Shown piece after piece: positions 7,612 through 17,293 of a DNA stretch of 45,416 nucleotides. A program made the position numbers and the translations under genes. Origin of the DNA: an uncultured Ruminococcus sp. Its GTDB lineage: Bacteria; Bacillota; Clostridia; Monoglobales; Monoglobaceae. The DNA lies in contig CADBUP010000076.1 of the NCBI GenBank assembly GCA_902797885.1, positions 1 through 45,416 of the forward strand. Reading direction: 5' to 3'. Each line of letters starts with the position of its first letter. Positions within the stretch are counted from its first letter, which is position 1. The notes beneath the pieces were generated by a model. The model saw nothing but the letters and a program-made list of their open reading frames with translations, had not been told where the DNA came from and made no database searches.

Positions 7612-10600
7612 ATGAAAAGACTAAAACGAATTTTATCCGCCATAACGGCGGCGGCAGTATTGTCGGGAACTATGGCTATAGTACCGATGTCAGCCTTGGC
7701 GGCGGGCGTATCCACAAGGCTTCAAACATTGTTTGATGAAGATTATCAGGCAAAAACGCCGGAGATGATTACTCCCGATTCGGCAAATGAAAGCGGTTTT
7801 GACAAGAACGGAGCCAGCGCATGGGAATGGCAGATACAGCATTTTGAAAAAGGTACGCAATTCGGATTTCCGGAGAGTGCGGGGAATGTTTATCGCGCTC
7901 GATATAACAACCCTGACTACCCGGGCTCGATGCTTTCGGGAAAAGAATTTGTGTTTTACGGTACACAATTCAGAAATCATAATAACTGGAATCTTTTCAG
8001 CAGAAGCATAGATGAATACAAGGAAACGGCGTCTCTGACAATAACCGTAAAGGTTCCGAAAGAGAGTGAGAGCTATTACGATGATTTATATGTATACCTT
8101 AAGAGTTATCCTAATGCAACACATACATTTTCGGCTGTTAAGATTGATAAATATTACTTCCGTGATGAGATAGGGACAATAAAAACGATAAGCATACCGA
8201 TAAGTAAGTTTATAAGCAATGATGAGGATGTATATAAGATAAACGGCGGTTTTGATCCGGCGGCGCTTTCGGGTGCGGGACTTATGCTTGTAAAGCCTCA
8301 GAGCACAGAAATGGGATATTTATTCTATGATAACCTGTATATTTGTAATGTATTGGCGCCGACAGGGCTGACAGTAGCAGACGTATCGGAAAATTCCGTA
8401 TTGCTTTCATGGCAGGCGTCGGATAGTGATATCTCAGGCTATGCAATATACAGAGATGGTGAAAAGATAGGCTATACGGATGCCGATACGCTTGAATACC
8501 GGGATGAAAATCTTGAACAAATGACAAACTATAAATATACCGTTCGTGCTGTAGACAAATATGGTGCAGAATCAAACGATACAGATTCCGTTAGTTTCTT
8601 TAACTCACCGATAGGGCGTCCCGAGGGCTTTAATGCCATATCATCCTTTGATGATGAACTTCAGATAAAGCTTTCATGGAAAGCGCCGAATTTTGGCTCT
8701 GCAGACCGTTTCAATATCTATCGAAATGATAAGCTTTTGACATCTGTATCGGGAAGCACATATGAATATACCGATGCCGAAGGTCTTGTTGAGAACAATG
8801 ATTATACGTATTATGTAAAGGCCCAAACAGCCGACGGAACGGAATCAGAGGGGTCTAATGTCATTACTCTTACGGCTACACATATTAAAAAGCCGACAAA
8901 TTTTAAAGCGGAGATGTTTTCAAGTGAAAGACAGGTCAAATTGTCGTGGGATACTGTAGATAATGCAGAGGGATATATAGTAGAGTGTAATGGCGAGACT
9001 CTCGCAAAAGTAACCGGAAATATCGGAAGCTATATTCATGAGAATATAGCGTATTCGGAGCTTTACGTTTACGTAGTAAAATCATATAACAAAAATGGAG
9101 TTGAGTCGCTCCCTACGGATGAAATATATGTAACTGTGGATAATCCGGAAGTATCACAAAAAGGCATTACGATTTTTGACGATTCTGTGGGCGAGGGATT
9201 TAACCCTTCGGAAATCGAATCGAAAAGTGGTACTGTAAAGGGAAAGTACGCTACAGTTAAGGGCGATGCGCCGAAAGGGGAAAAATCCTTTGACGTTTCG
9301 TTTACCACGGGCACATCGCTTTTGCACGGAGTGTCATTCGAAGTAACGAGCGCCGGCGGAGCGATTGATTTATCATCGATGTATAAAGGCAGAGGAATAC
9401 TTTCGATGTATGTCAAAGCCGATAAGGACTCTGTTGCGAAGGACATTAAAATAGGCTTACAATACACAAGCGATGCAATACTCGGCAGTAAATATACGGT
9501 TATAACATCCGTACCGCTTGCCAACTATATGAAGACATACGGTTCGTGGACATATATTGAAATTCCCGTTTCGGATTTCCCGGCGAAGGGAAAGTATTAT
9601 CATGATGCGGCAGAGTTATATACAGACTTCAAATTCGATAAGGTAACGGGAGTGGATTTTATACTTGAAGACATAAGCACACAGCCGATAAACACGGTCA
9701 GATTTGATGAGGTTATGTTATCGGAATATAGTGCGGCGGAGATAACGGGTATAACAACGAATGACGGAACAGCTCTTGACGCAAGTGCCGAGAATACAAT
9801 TGCTGCGGCAACAAAAGAATTGAATTTTACCTTTGCATATAAGCTTAATCCGGAAACGGTAAAAGGAATAACTCTTGTTGAAAAAGGCACAGATGAAAAC
9901 GAAGACGCTGAAATACCGGTTATAGCGGAATATGACGGTGACAAGACCGTGAAGGTTAGGCTGGCATCGCCGCTCAAAAAAAATACAAGGTATGTACTTG
10001 ATTTTAAAGATGTGTATACCGCCAACGGCGCGAAGCTTAATTCACAGGTAAAGCTTGTAACGTCATCAGATGATGCTGTGACTGATGAATATGCCGAGGA
10101 TGTATTTAATGTAAAAACAGGTTCTGTACAGGCACAGAGCGGAAACAGTGCAAATGTGGATATGACGCTTACGGGCAATGCTGAAAAAGCATATGTAACA
10201 GGCGGTACAATATCGCTTGAATACCCTAAAACGCTGCTTTCCGTTTCAGAGAAGGATATAGTGCTTTCACAGCCGCTTGAAAAGGCAGGCGTAAAAGCAG
10301 ACGTATCTTCGGGCAAGATAACTTTTGATTTAAGCAAAACAAACAAGCCCGTATTAATAGGCTCGCTGTTTGCATCAATCAAATTCAAGGCATCGGGCTC
10401 CGGTTCGGGCAATATGGAAACCAAGGGTGAGGTCAAGGTCCTTTCGGGCAGCGGTGAAAAGACAGTATCTGTTAGGAGCGAAAAAGCGTCTGTTACAATA
10501 GAAGCATCAAGCAGAGGAAATGTATCTTCGGGGGGCGGCGGCTCATCAACTGTCGGCGGCAGGGAAGACGGCAAAGGCTTAAAACCTTCGACTCCGCCGG

Positions 10601-13600
10601 CTCAGGTAACCAATCCGTCAAACACAGATAAATACCTTGCCGATTCTTCGGAGGTAGGCTGGGCAAAAACAGCTATAAACTATCTGACAGAGCATGGTTA
10701 TATAAACGGATATGAGGATCATACATTCCGTCCGAATAACAATGTAACAAGAGAAGAGTTTACGTCAATGCTTATAAGAGCGTTGGGATTTGAGGAAAAA
10801 GACAGCGATAAAGAGTTTAGTGATGTCAGCAAGGATGCTTGGTATTATAAAACGGTTAAAATAGCGGCGGCATTGGGCATAGCTACAGGCTATGACGGTG
10901 TATTCGGAGTGAACGAAACAATAACGCGCCAGGATATGTGTACAATGCTGTATCGCGCGGCAAAGCTTGCCGATAAAGTAATCCCGGATAATTACGGCGG
11001 TGCGGCGTTTGCCGACGCCGACAAAATTGCTGAATACGCAAAGGAGAGCATAACGGCATTGCAGCGCGGAGGTATCGTAAACGGTGTTGAAGACAATTAT
11101 TTTGATCCAACGGGAATGGTAACAAGAGCTATGGCGGCAAAGGTTCTCTATGGTCTTTTAACGGTTCAGCCGAAAGCGGATGAGTCTAAGACAGCGAACG
11201 ACGCGGAAACTAACCGAAGCGCCGGAACAGTAAAGAGAAATGAATCCGCGGAAAGGATGAAAGCATTTGGTTTAATCACAGGTGCGGATGTATCGGCAGA
11301 GGCGGGCGAGAACGTAACCGGTTCGGAATTTGTAAAGTGGCTTATGAATATTACGGGTTTAAACAATGTTTACGGAGGTGATAAAGCTGTTGAGGTTGCA
11401 CGTGAACTCGGATATATTTCGGACGGTGATGAGTTTACCGCTGACGGCGCATTGAAATATAATACTGCTGTAAAATTGGTTATGGAGGCGCTCGGTTACA
11501 GAGTAATGGCACAGTATAAAGGCGGATACCCCGCCGGATATATTGCGGCGGCCAAATCTGCGAATGTGTTAAGAAATACAGCCCCGGAAAAGGACGGAAC
11601 AATTTCAAGAAGCAATGCAATAAAAATATTGGATAACGCTTTGGACGCCAATATTATGGAAAGCTCGGAAAACGGAAACGGCGCTGACAATGCGGAAATC
11701 AAGTTTGACACAAATGTCTTAAACAATTATCTTAAAGTAGATAAATACAGAGGTAAGATAGAATCGGCGGACCGCAGTAAAAAGAATGTAACATTTACGG
11801 CGGATAAAAAAACATATACGTTTGATGTTGCTGACAATATCAACATAAACAGCGTTATAGCCGATGACGCGGATATATATGTAAAGGATGATGTGATAGT
11901 ATATATTCAGTACAGAGGTACCATACAGGTAATGTATGACTTTATCGAGGAGGTAAACGGTAATTCCGATTCGGGTAAAGAATATACAACAAGCGGTATT
12001 AGGAATATATATCTCACCAATGCGGAAAAATCATACAATGCGGACAGAGGGTTAACCGCATACTATAAAGATAAGAATATGGAAGATGCTTCTGCGCCGC
12101 TTGCAACCAGTTTTGCACAGATAACCGTTAAGGATGGCAAGGTGATTGAAATACAGGCCTATCCTCTTCATGAGGGCGGTATTCTTTATCATGCGTCACT
12201 TGATATGATTAAGTACAAGAATGGCTCAAAGATGAGTAATACAATATCCGGACTTGCTGATATTGACGACTTGCTGATATATGTTGACGGAATTCCGGTT
12301 GACGGCGTAGAGATGCTTGCTCCGGACATGGTGTTTGACTATTACCTAAGTGATGATGAGGAAAAGTTTGTAATAGCTGCGTCCTCGAGAACAGCGTCGG
12401 CAACCATCAGCAGTTACGGAAAGTCCTCTGTAACAGCCGGCGGAAAAGAGTATGATACAAGTACAGAATACGGCTGTTATGCATATGACAATAAATCAAA
12501 GCGCTTTAAAAAGTGTAACGGAAGCTCCGGAATTAAAGACTATGCAGGGAAAAAGGCAAAGCTTTTTATAGATGACAGAAAGCAGCTCAGATATATTCTT
12601 GCTACAGAAACCGCAATGAACGATAATTCATTCTTGGGCGTAATCACAAATGCAACATATAATAATCTTTTTGGCGAGCTGTCTGATGTACAGATGGAAA
12701 TATACAACGTATCGGAGGGGACAGGAAAAAAGCAGTATGAGGTTGCGGATAGCATTAAGAATTCGCCCGTATCTATTGACTATGCGGTAAGCGTTGCAAA
12801 AAATATCGAAGGAAAAGGATTCTTTAAATTTACCCTTAATTCGGAAGGCAGGATTACAAAGATTGAAACACCGAAGTATTGGGGCAATGAGTTTACATAT
12901 TCAAAGGAAATAACTACAAAAACACCATATATAATCGGTCAGATAATGGTTAAATATGCAAATCTGTTTGCTGTGTGCAATGTTGACGGCGAATTTACCG
13001 TTACGCCTCTTGACTGGGAAACCGATCTCCGACAGACAAACTTCAGCGGCGGAGTAACGGTAATAAGTGACTATGACGCCGCGAACAACCCTATACCGGA
13101 GTATGTTATGTTTGCAAAGGGTTCAGAGAATCTCCAGTCGAACAACAGAACGGAGTGGATTACAGATATATCCTATCTTCCGGATGACAAGGCAGAATTG
13201 ACAATGTGGAATATGTGGGGTGAGAGAAAATTCATTTTGGATGCGGAAACCGCGGGGCAGTATAGTACACCGAGCCTTGTTGAGTACACAAGCAGGAAGC
13301 TTCAGGGCGAACAGGCAAAGATTTCAAAGGTTATCTGTTCAGGCAGCTCCGATACATGGAATACTGATACATGGACGGGTATGAATTATGGCTTCTTTTC
13401 GGCAGATAAGATACTTTATAGTGACGATGAAGTGGTTCAGTTCGAGGTTGACGGACAGCCCACAAATGTAATGCACCTTACAGAGTATTTCTATGTTGTA
13501 GAGTATAGCGATGGTAAGAAGCCGACTATTACACGCCAGACAGGACAAATGCCTTTGGGATATATAAGCGACGGTGACAAGATATGGTTCCGTACGGTTA

Positions 13601-13671
13601 AGTACGATGATTATGATATAAATGTTGAGCTGGTTATTTATGAAAAGAACGGGATTGCGCCAAAGGATTGA
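7612..13671 (+). CDS. Giant SLH-anchored surface protein with FnIII, Big_5-like and cohesin-like domains
   Basis: This protein has 2019 residues from ATG 7612; that start follows GGAG 7602-7605, while the upstream ATG 7600 has no ribosome site. A signal peptide ends near SALAA. An N-terminal jelly-roll-like region is followed by three fibronectin III domains (about 247-330, 337-423, 427-511), a second carbohydrate-binding-like region (about 543-706), a Big_5-like Ig domain (709-822), a cohesin-like domain (830-967), a Gly/Ser linker (GGGGSS), three SLH domains (about 1013-1185), a degenerate SLH-like module with GGYPAGY (near 1303), and about 650 beta-rich residues of unknown function. No catalytic motif was recognised. 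SLH domains bind pyruvylated secondary wall polymer, so it should sit on the cell wall. A surface scaffold or substrate-tethering role is inferred. The next hydrolase starts 13 nt after its stop. Confidence 0.9.
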   Translation: MKRLKRILSAITAAAVLSGTMAIVPMSALAAGVSTRLQTLFDEDYQAKTPEMITPDSANESGFDKNGASAWEWQIQHFEKGTQFGFPESAGNVYRARYNNPDYPGSMLSGKEFVFYGTQFRNHNNWNLFSRSIDEYKETASLTITVKVPKESESYYDDLYVYLKSYPNATHTFSAVKIDKYYFRDEIGTIKTISIPISKFISNDEDVYKINGGFDPAALSGAGLMLVKPQSTEMGYLFYDNLYICNVLAPTGLTVADVSENSVLLSWQASDSDISGYAIYRDGEKIGYTDADTLEYRDENLEQMTNYKYTVRAVDKYGAESNDTDSVSFFNSPIGRPEGFNAISSFDDELQIKLSWKAPNFGSADRFNIYRNDKLLTSVSGSTYEYTDAEGLVENNDYTYYVKAQTADGTESEGSNVITLTATHIKKPTNFKAEMFSSERQVKLSWDTVDNAEGYIVECNGETLAKVTGNIGSYIHENIAYSELYVYVVKSYNKNGVESLPTDEIYVTVDNPEVSQKGITIFDDSVGEGFNPSEIESKSGTVKGKYATVKGDAPKGEKSFDVSFTTGTSLLHGVSFEVTSAGGAIDLSSMYKGRGILSMYVKADKDSVAKDIKIGLQYTSDAILGSKYTVITSVPLANYMKTYGSWTYIEIPVSDFPAKGKYYHDAAELYTDFKFDKVTGVDFILEDISTQPINTVRFDEVMLSEYSAAEITGITTNDGTALDASAENTIAAATKELNFTFAYKLNPETVKGITLVEKGTDENEDAEIPVIAEYDGDKTVKVRLASPLKKNTRYVLDFKDVYTANGAKLNSQVKLVTSSDDAVTDEYAEDVFNVKTGSVQAQSGNSANVDMTLTGNAEKAYVTGGTISLEYPKTLLSVSEKDIVLSQPLEKAGVKADVSSGKITFDLSKTNKPVLIGSLFASIKFKASGSGSGNMETKGEVKVLSGSGEKTVSVRSEKASVTIEASSRGNVSSGGGGSSTVGGREDGKGLKPSTPPAQVTNPSNTDKYLADSSEVGWAKTAINYLTEHGYINGYEDHTFRPNNNVTREEFTSMLIRALGFEEKDSDKEFSDVSKDAWYYKTVKIAAALGIATGYDGVFGVNETITRQDMCTMLYRAAKLADKVIPDNYGGAAFADADKIAEYAKESITALQRGGIVNGVEDNYFDPTGMVTRAMAAKVLYGLLTVQPKADESKTANDAETNRSAGTVKRNESAERMKAFGLITGADVSAEAGENVTGSEFVKWLMNITGLNNVYGGDKAVEVARELGYISDGDEFTADGALKYNTAVKLVMEALGYRVMAQYKGGYPAGYIAAAKSANVLRNTAPEKDGTISRSNAIKILDNALDANIMESSENGNGADNAEIKFDTNVLNNYLKVDKYRGKIESADRSKKNVTFTADKKTYTFDVADNININSVIADDADIYVKDDVIVYIQYRGTIQVMYDFIEEVNGNSDSGKEYTTSGIRNIYLTNAEKSYNADRGLTAYYKDKNMEDASAPLATSFAQITVKDGKVIEIQAYPLHEGGILYHASLDMIKYKNGSKMSNTISGLADIDDLLIYVDGIPVDGVEMLAPDMVFDYYLSDDEEKFVIAASSRTASATISSYGKSSVTAGGKEYDTSTEYGCYAYDNKSKRFKKCNGSSGIKDYAGKKAKLFIDDRKQLRYILATETAMNDNSFLGVITNATYNNLFGELSDVQMEIYNVSEGTGKKQYEVADSIKNSPVSIDYAVSVAKNIEGKGFFKFTLNSEGRITKIETPKYWGNEFTYSKEITTKTPYIIGQIMVKYANLFAVCNVDGEFTVTPLDWETDLRQTNFSGGVTVISDYDAANNPIPEYVMFAKGSENLQSNNRTEWITDISYLPDDKAELTMWNMWGERKFILDAETAGQYSTPSLVEYTSRKLQGEQAKISKVICSGSSDTWNTDTWTGMNYGFFSADKILYSDDEVVQFEVDGQPTNVMHLTEYFYVVEYSDGKKPTITRQTGQMPLGYISDGDKIWFRTVKYDDYDINVELVIYEKNGIAPKD

Positions 13672-13684
13672 GAGGAGGAACAGC

Positions 13685-16600
13685 ATGAAAAAAAGAATAA
13701 CGACTTTTACGATTATATTAAGTATTATTGTGAGCCTAATCTCAATTCCGACATCGGTTCGGGCGAAATTAAAGGAAGTTCCCGAGAAAGAATATGCGGA
13801 TATGCCTCAGGCATTCAAACAGCTTGACCTTACCGCTGTCGCGAACAGAGGCTTTGCCGACGATGTGGCGGGCGACGGTAAGGGCGGCTGGACGGATCAG
13901 GGTTCGTCAAATGATTTAAGCCGCTTTGACTTAAGGGGTCTTTGTAATCTTAGGGGCGTTGATTTTAACATAATTGACCCCGATAAAAACGGCGGAAATT
14001 CGTGTGTTGTTCTAAGAGGTCAGAACGATATGAGCGTTCCGACCTCTGCGGAAATGATAGTTGACGATAAAATTGCGGGTGTGTATTTTCTGCACGCCTC
14101 GGCATACGTCCAAAAAGAGGTAGGCAAATACGTTTTCGTGTATGATGACGGAACAAAAGAAGAAGTGCCCATACGCGGCGACAAAGACGTATTTAACTGG
14201 TGGGGAAGCGCCCAGGGCGACTATACGGTAACGGCGTGGACGGGCTCAAACGCGATGACATCAGCGGTATCGCTGTATATGTTCTGCTGTGAAAACCCGA
14301 AGCCGTCGAAGAAGGTCAGTAAGATTATTGCCGAAACAACGGGAAAGGGTTCGTATCTGATGCTTGTTGCGGCAACGACAACGGACGTCGGACCGTATAT
14401 GCCCATACCTACGGATCAAAATCCCGATACAACGAACTGGTATGCGTATGAGCAGCCCGGATACGGTGCAACAATCGGAACAGCGCTTGATGCCTCATAT
14501 CTTCTTGATGCGCCGGCGGGAAAACACGGCTATATCAGTAAGAACGGAGAAAAAATGTATTTTGAGGACGGAGCCGAAGCGCGGTTCTGGGCGGTGAATG
14601 TGAGCGGTGACGGTATTTTCGATACATCAAGGACAGGGCTGGAAAACCTCGCGGCAAGAATTGCGGCATTGGGATACAACTGTGTGCGACTGCATCATTT
14701 AGACGCATATTTTAACGCTCCGACAAACATATTCGGCGGCCACGGATATGGTGGTAACAGAAAAGAAGTCAAGCTTGACTCTTGGCGAATGGATAAACTG
14801 TGTTATTTTATGAATGAGTTAAAAAAGCGCGGTATCTATTGGATGTTAGACCAGACTGTCAGCCGATATGAAATGGAAGAGGATAACTTTGACCCGAACT
14901 ATAAAAGTGATATGGGTGTGAAAAGGGTTGCTTATTTTGATGCTCAAGCTCAAGAAAATCGTATGAGATATTCCGAGATGCTTATGACGTGGAAGAATCA
15001 GTATACGGGAATGACGATAGGTGAGGACCCCTCGCTTGTTTTAATTGACCTTGAAAATGAAAACCAACCGTCTTGGATGTTTTCGTTTGCCGCACAATAT
15101 GATTATTACAAAAGAGAGCTGCGCACGCTTCTTGTTGATTGGCTCCGCAAGGAATACGGAACAGACGAGGCTGTTATTAAAGCTTGGAGTGACAATACGG
15201 GGAAAAAGGCGCTTCTGGACGGCGAGAGCATAGAAAAGGGTTATATGGAAATAGCCGATATCTCGGCCAAAAACTATACCGATGCGAGACGTGATGATTT
15301 GATTCGTTTTGCATTTGATCTGGTTATAGATTACGGCAACAGATATACCGAACGCCTGAGAAATATAGGCGTCAAAGCGCTTATTGTCCCGATGACGAAT
15401 TTTGGTTCGCACGCTCCGACAAATGCTTATGCTCATGCGGTTGCAGGTGATTTCACCGATATACATTCGTATTGGGGAGGTATGTCCGGATCCAGTTTTG
15501 GGACGGGATCATCCGGAGGCGATGTTTGCTCTACAATGGATAAGAATTTCAGATATTTCGGAGGTTTGGCAAACTCAAGAGTGTATGGTATGCCATACAT
15601 AATATCGGAATGGAACATCAGTACGACGGGCGCATTTGCATCGGAGGCTAATATGCTCATGGCGTCATACTCATTGATGCAGAATTGGAATCCGTTCTGT
15701 TTCGCCATGCACACGGATAAATTCCAAATAGATTTTAATTATCCCGAAGAGGTTAAAAAGGTTGAATCGGGACTGGTATATGAGGATAAGAACGTTATGG
15801 CAAATGACCTTGCGGTAGACTGTAACCCGGTGAAAATGGGAACCCTGCCGGCGGCATCGATGCTTTTCCATCGCCGCGATGTCAAAGAAGCCGACAGGGG
15901 ATATTATGACCGCTACGGTGATAACGATTATTATGATGCGGACGCATATTTATTCCCCACAGATGCAGGTTATGCCATGATTGGCAAAACGGGTGCAATG
16001 TATGACGTAAAGAAATATGACGAGAGCAAGCTGGATAACGACGTTCTCTATCTTTCAAAGAAAGCAAAGAAGGACAAAACACCGTTTGTAAGCGTGACGG
16101 GCGAAATGTCGACGGATATTAAAAATCGGATATTCAAGGTTAATACCGAGCGTTCTCAATCGGCAATAGGACATACTTCAGGAACGGTGCAGGAACTTGA
16201 CGATGTTAAGTTTGAAATGGATAATAACTTCTCGTCATGCACACTCACATCGCTGTCAAAGGATGAACCGATATATTCATGCGATAAGCTGCTTCTGACC
16301 GCTGCGGGTGATCATAGAAACAGCGGCGAGGTGCGTTCAAATGATACGGAAAGAATATTAAAAGCAGGACACGCGCCGATACTTGTCGAACAAATAACAG
16401 GTAAGGTAACGCTGAAATCAAAGGATGATTTCGAGGTATATACGCTCTCCTCGAGCGGAAAGCGTGTCGACAGAGCTATGACCCGTAAGGATCAGGACGG
16501 AAACACGGTTATTTATTTGCAGCTTGACGACCATTGTATGAACTATGAAATTGTTCGTACAAAGAAAAACGGTGAATCAAAGCCGAATGAAAAGATTGTA

Positions 16601-17170
16601 TTTCCCCAAAACAAGATTGAGCCGGTATTTATCGATGTGGGCTTTGACCACTGGGCGAACAAGGAAATAACCCGTCTTGCACTGCTTGAAAAAATTGACC
16701 TTAACTGGGGCGGTGAATTTAAGCCGGAGGAAAATCTGACAAAGGGTACTGCCTTGAAATGGATAGCGGTATCTTCGGATTTAACCAATAAAAAGTCAAC
16801 ATCAAATTTTGCCAATATTGGGGAAAACGATCCCGATAAAAAAATCATGGCTCTTGTAAAAACGTATGAATTGGCAAAGGGCGATGAGAACGATAATATA
16901 GACAAAGACGAGCCGATAACCCGTGCGGAACTCATGGCCGCAATGGAAAAGGCAATAAGGGCTACGGGACAGAACAAGTCCGGCATTACGGGAACGGAAA
17001 AGACATCATATTCCGATTGGAATGAAGTGCCGGAGGAAATGAAGAGTTCGGCAGAATTTATGCTTGCACAGAGATATGTGAAGGATTTATGGAAGGGCAG
17101 CATAGAGCCGGAAAAACCGGTAACACGCGCCGAGCTTGCTCACATTCTGTTCGGAATGTTATGGTATTAA
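13685..17170 (+). CDS. SLH-anchored secreted glycoside hydrolase, clan GH-A (GH5-like)
   Basis: This 1161-residue secreted enzyme starts at ATG 13685 after GAGGAGG, just behind the previous stop. It has a signal peptide (to about SVRAK), an N-terminal beta-sandwich domain with YFLHASAY and an NWW-AW pattern (about 35-245), then a TIM-barrel hydrolase beginning LDAPAGKHGY. The clan GH-A acid/base is visible as N458-E459 in LIDLENEN, and the nucleophile as E642 in IISEWN. A C-terminal beta domain (about 800-970) leads into three divergent SLH repeats (about 980-1161). The exact CAZy family and substrate are uncertain; retaining cleavage of a plant polysaccharide is expected for the clan. It is a paralogue of the hydrolase encoded at 19541-22468, which lacks SLH domains. 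Confidence 0.87.
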   Translation: MKKRITTFTIILSIIVSLISIPTSVRAKLKEVPEKEYADMPQAFKQLDLTAVANRGFADDVAGDGKGGWTDQGSSNDLSRFDLRGLCNLRGVDFNIIDPDKNGGNSCVVLRGQNDMSVPTSAEMIVDDKIAGVYFLHASAYVQKEVGKYVFVYDDGTKEEVPIRGDKDVFNWWGSAQGDYTVTAWTGSNAMTSAVSLYMFCCENPKPSKKVSKIIAETTGKGSYLMLVAATTTDVGPYMPIPTDQNPDTTNWYAYEQPGYGATIGTALDASYLLDAPAGKHGYISKNGEKMYFEDGAEARFWAVNVSGDGIFDTSRTGLENLAARIAALGYNCVRLHHLDAYFNAPTNIFGGHGYGGNRKEVKLDSWRMDKLCYFMNELKKRGIYWMLDQTVSRYEMEEDNFDPNYKSDMGVKRVAYFDAQAQENRMRYSEMLMTWKNQYTGMTIGEDPSLVLIDLENENQPSWMFSFAAQYDYYKRELRTLLVDWLRKEYGTDEAVIKAWSDNTGKKALLDGESIEKGYMEIADISAKNYTDARRDDLIRFAFDLVIDYGNRYTERLRNIGVKALIVPMTNFGSHAPTNAYAHAVAGDFTDIHSYWGGMSGSSFGTGSSGGDVCSTMDKNFRYFGGLANSRVYGMPYIISEWNISTTGAFASEANMLMASYSLMQNWNPFCFAMHTDKFQIDFNYPEEVKKVESGLVYEDKNVMANDLAVDCNPVKMGTLPAASMLFHRRDVKEADRGYYDRYGDNDYYDADAYLFPTDAGYAMIGKTGAMYDVKKYDESKLDNDVLYLSKKAKKDKTPFVSVTGEMSTDIKNRIFKVNTERSQSAIGHTSGTVQELDDVKFEMDNNFSSCTLTSLSKDEPIYSCDKLLLTAAGDHRNSGEVRSNDTERILKAGHAPILVEQITGKVTLKSKDDFEVYTLSSSGKRVDRAMTRKDQDGNTVIYLQLDDHCMNYEIVRTKKNGESKPNEKIVFPQNKIEPVFIDVGFDHWANKEITRLALLEKIDLNWGGEFKPEENLTKGTALKWIAVSSDLTNKKSTSNFANIGENDPDKKIMALVKTYELAKGDENDNIDKDEPITRAELMAAMEKAIRATGQNKSGITGTEKTSYSDWNEVPEEMKSSAEFMLAQRYVKDLWKGSIEPEKPVTRAELAHILFGMLWY

Positions 17171-17174
17171 AAAA

Positions 17175-17219
17175 GGGCGTCGCTGCAAGACGCCCGCCGG
17201 GCTTTCCGCAAACGGAAAG
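17175..17219 (+). terminator. Tandem hairpins after the SLH hydrolase gene
   Basis: Five bases after the stop, GGGCGTC (17175-17181) and GACGCCC (17189-17195) form a perfect 7-bp stem. CTTTCCG (17202-17208) and CGGAAAG (17213-17219) form another around a CAAA loop. No U-run follows, so this may be a transcript-end protecting or attenuating structure rather than a standard intrinsic terminator. The second hairpin resembles the one at 7416-7433. Confidence 0.45.
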
Positions 17220-17293
17220 GATAAAAGCGTTGTTAATATATTAGTTGTAAATATATTAAAAGATTAATAAAAATTTCTAAGGAGGCAACAAAA

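Noticed and set aside
9600-10574. 324-codon minus-strand ORF opposite the giant SLH gene
   Set aside because: It is antisense to clearly coding FnIII/Big_5/cohesin-like domains, has a Ser/Pro-rich composition typical of a shadow frame, and has no ribosome site.
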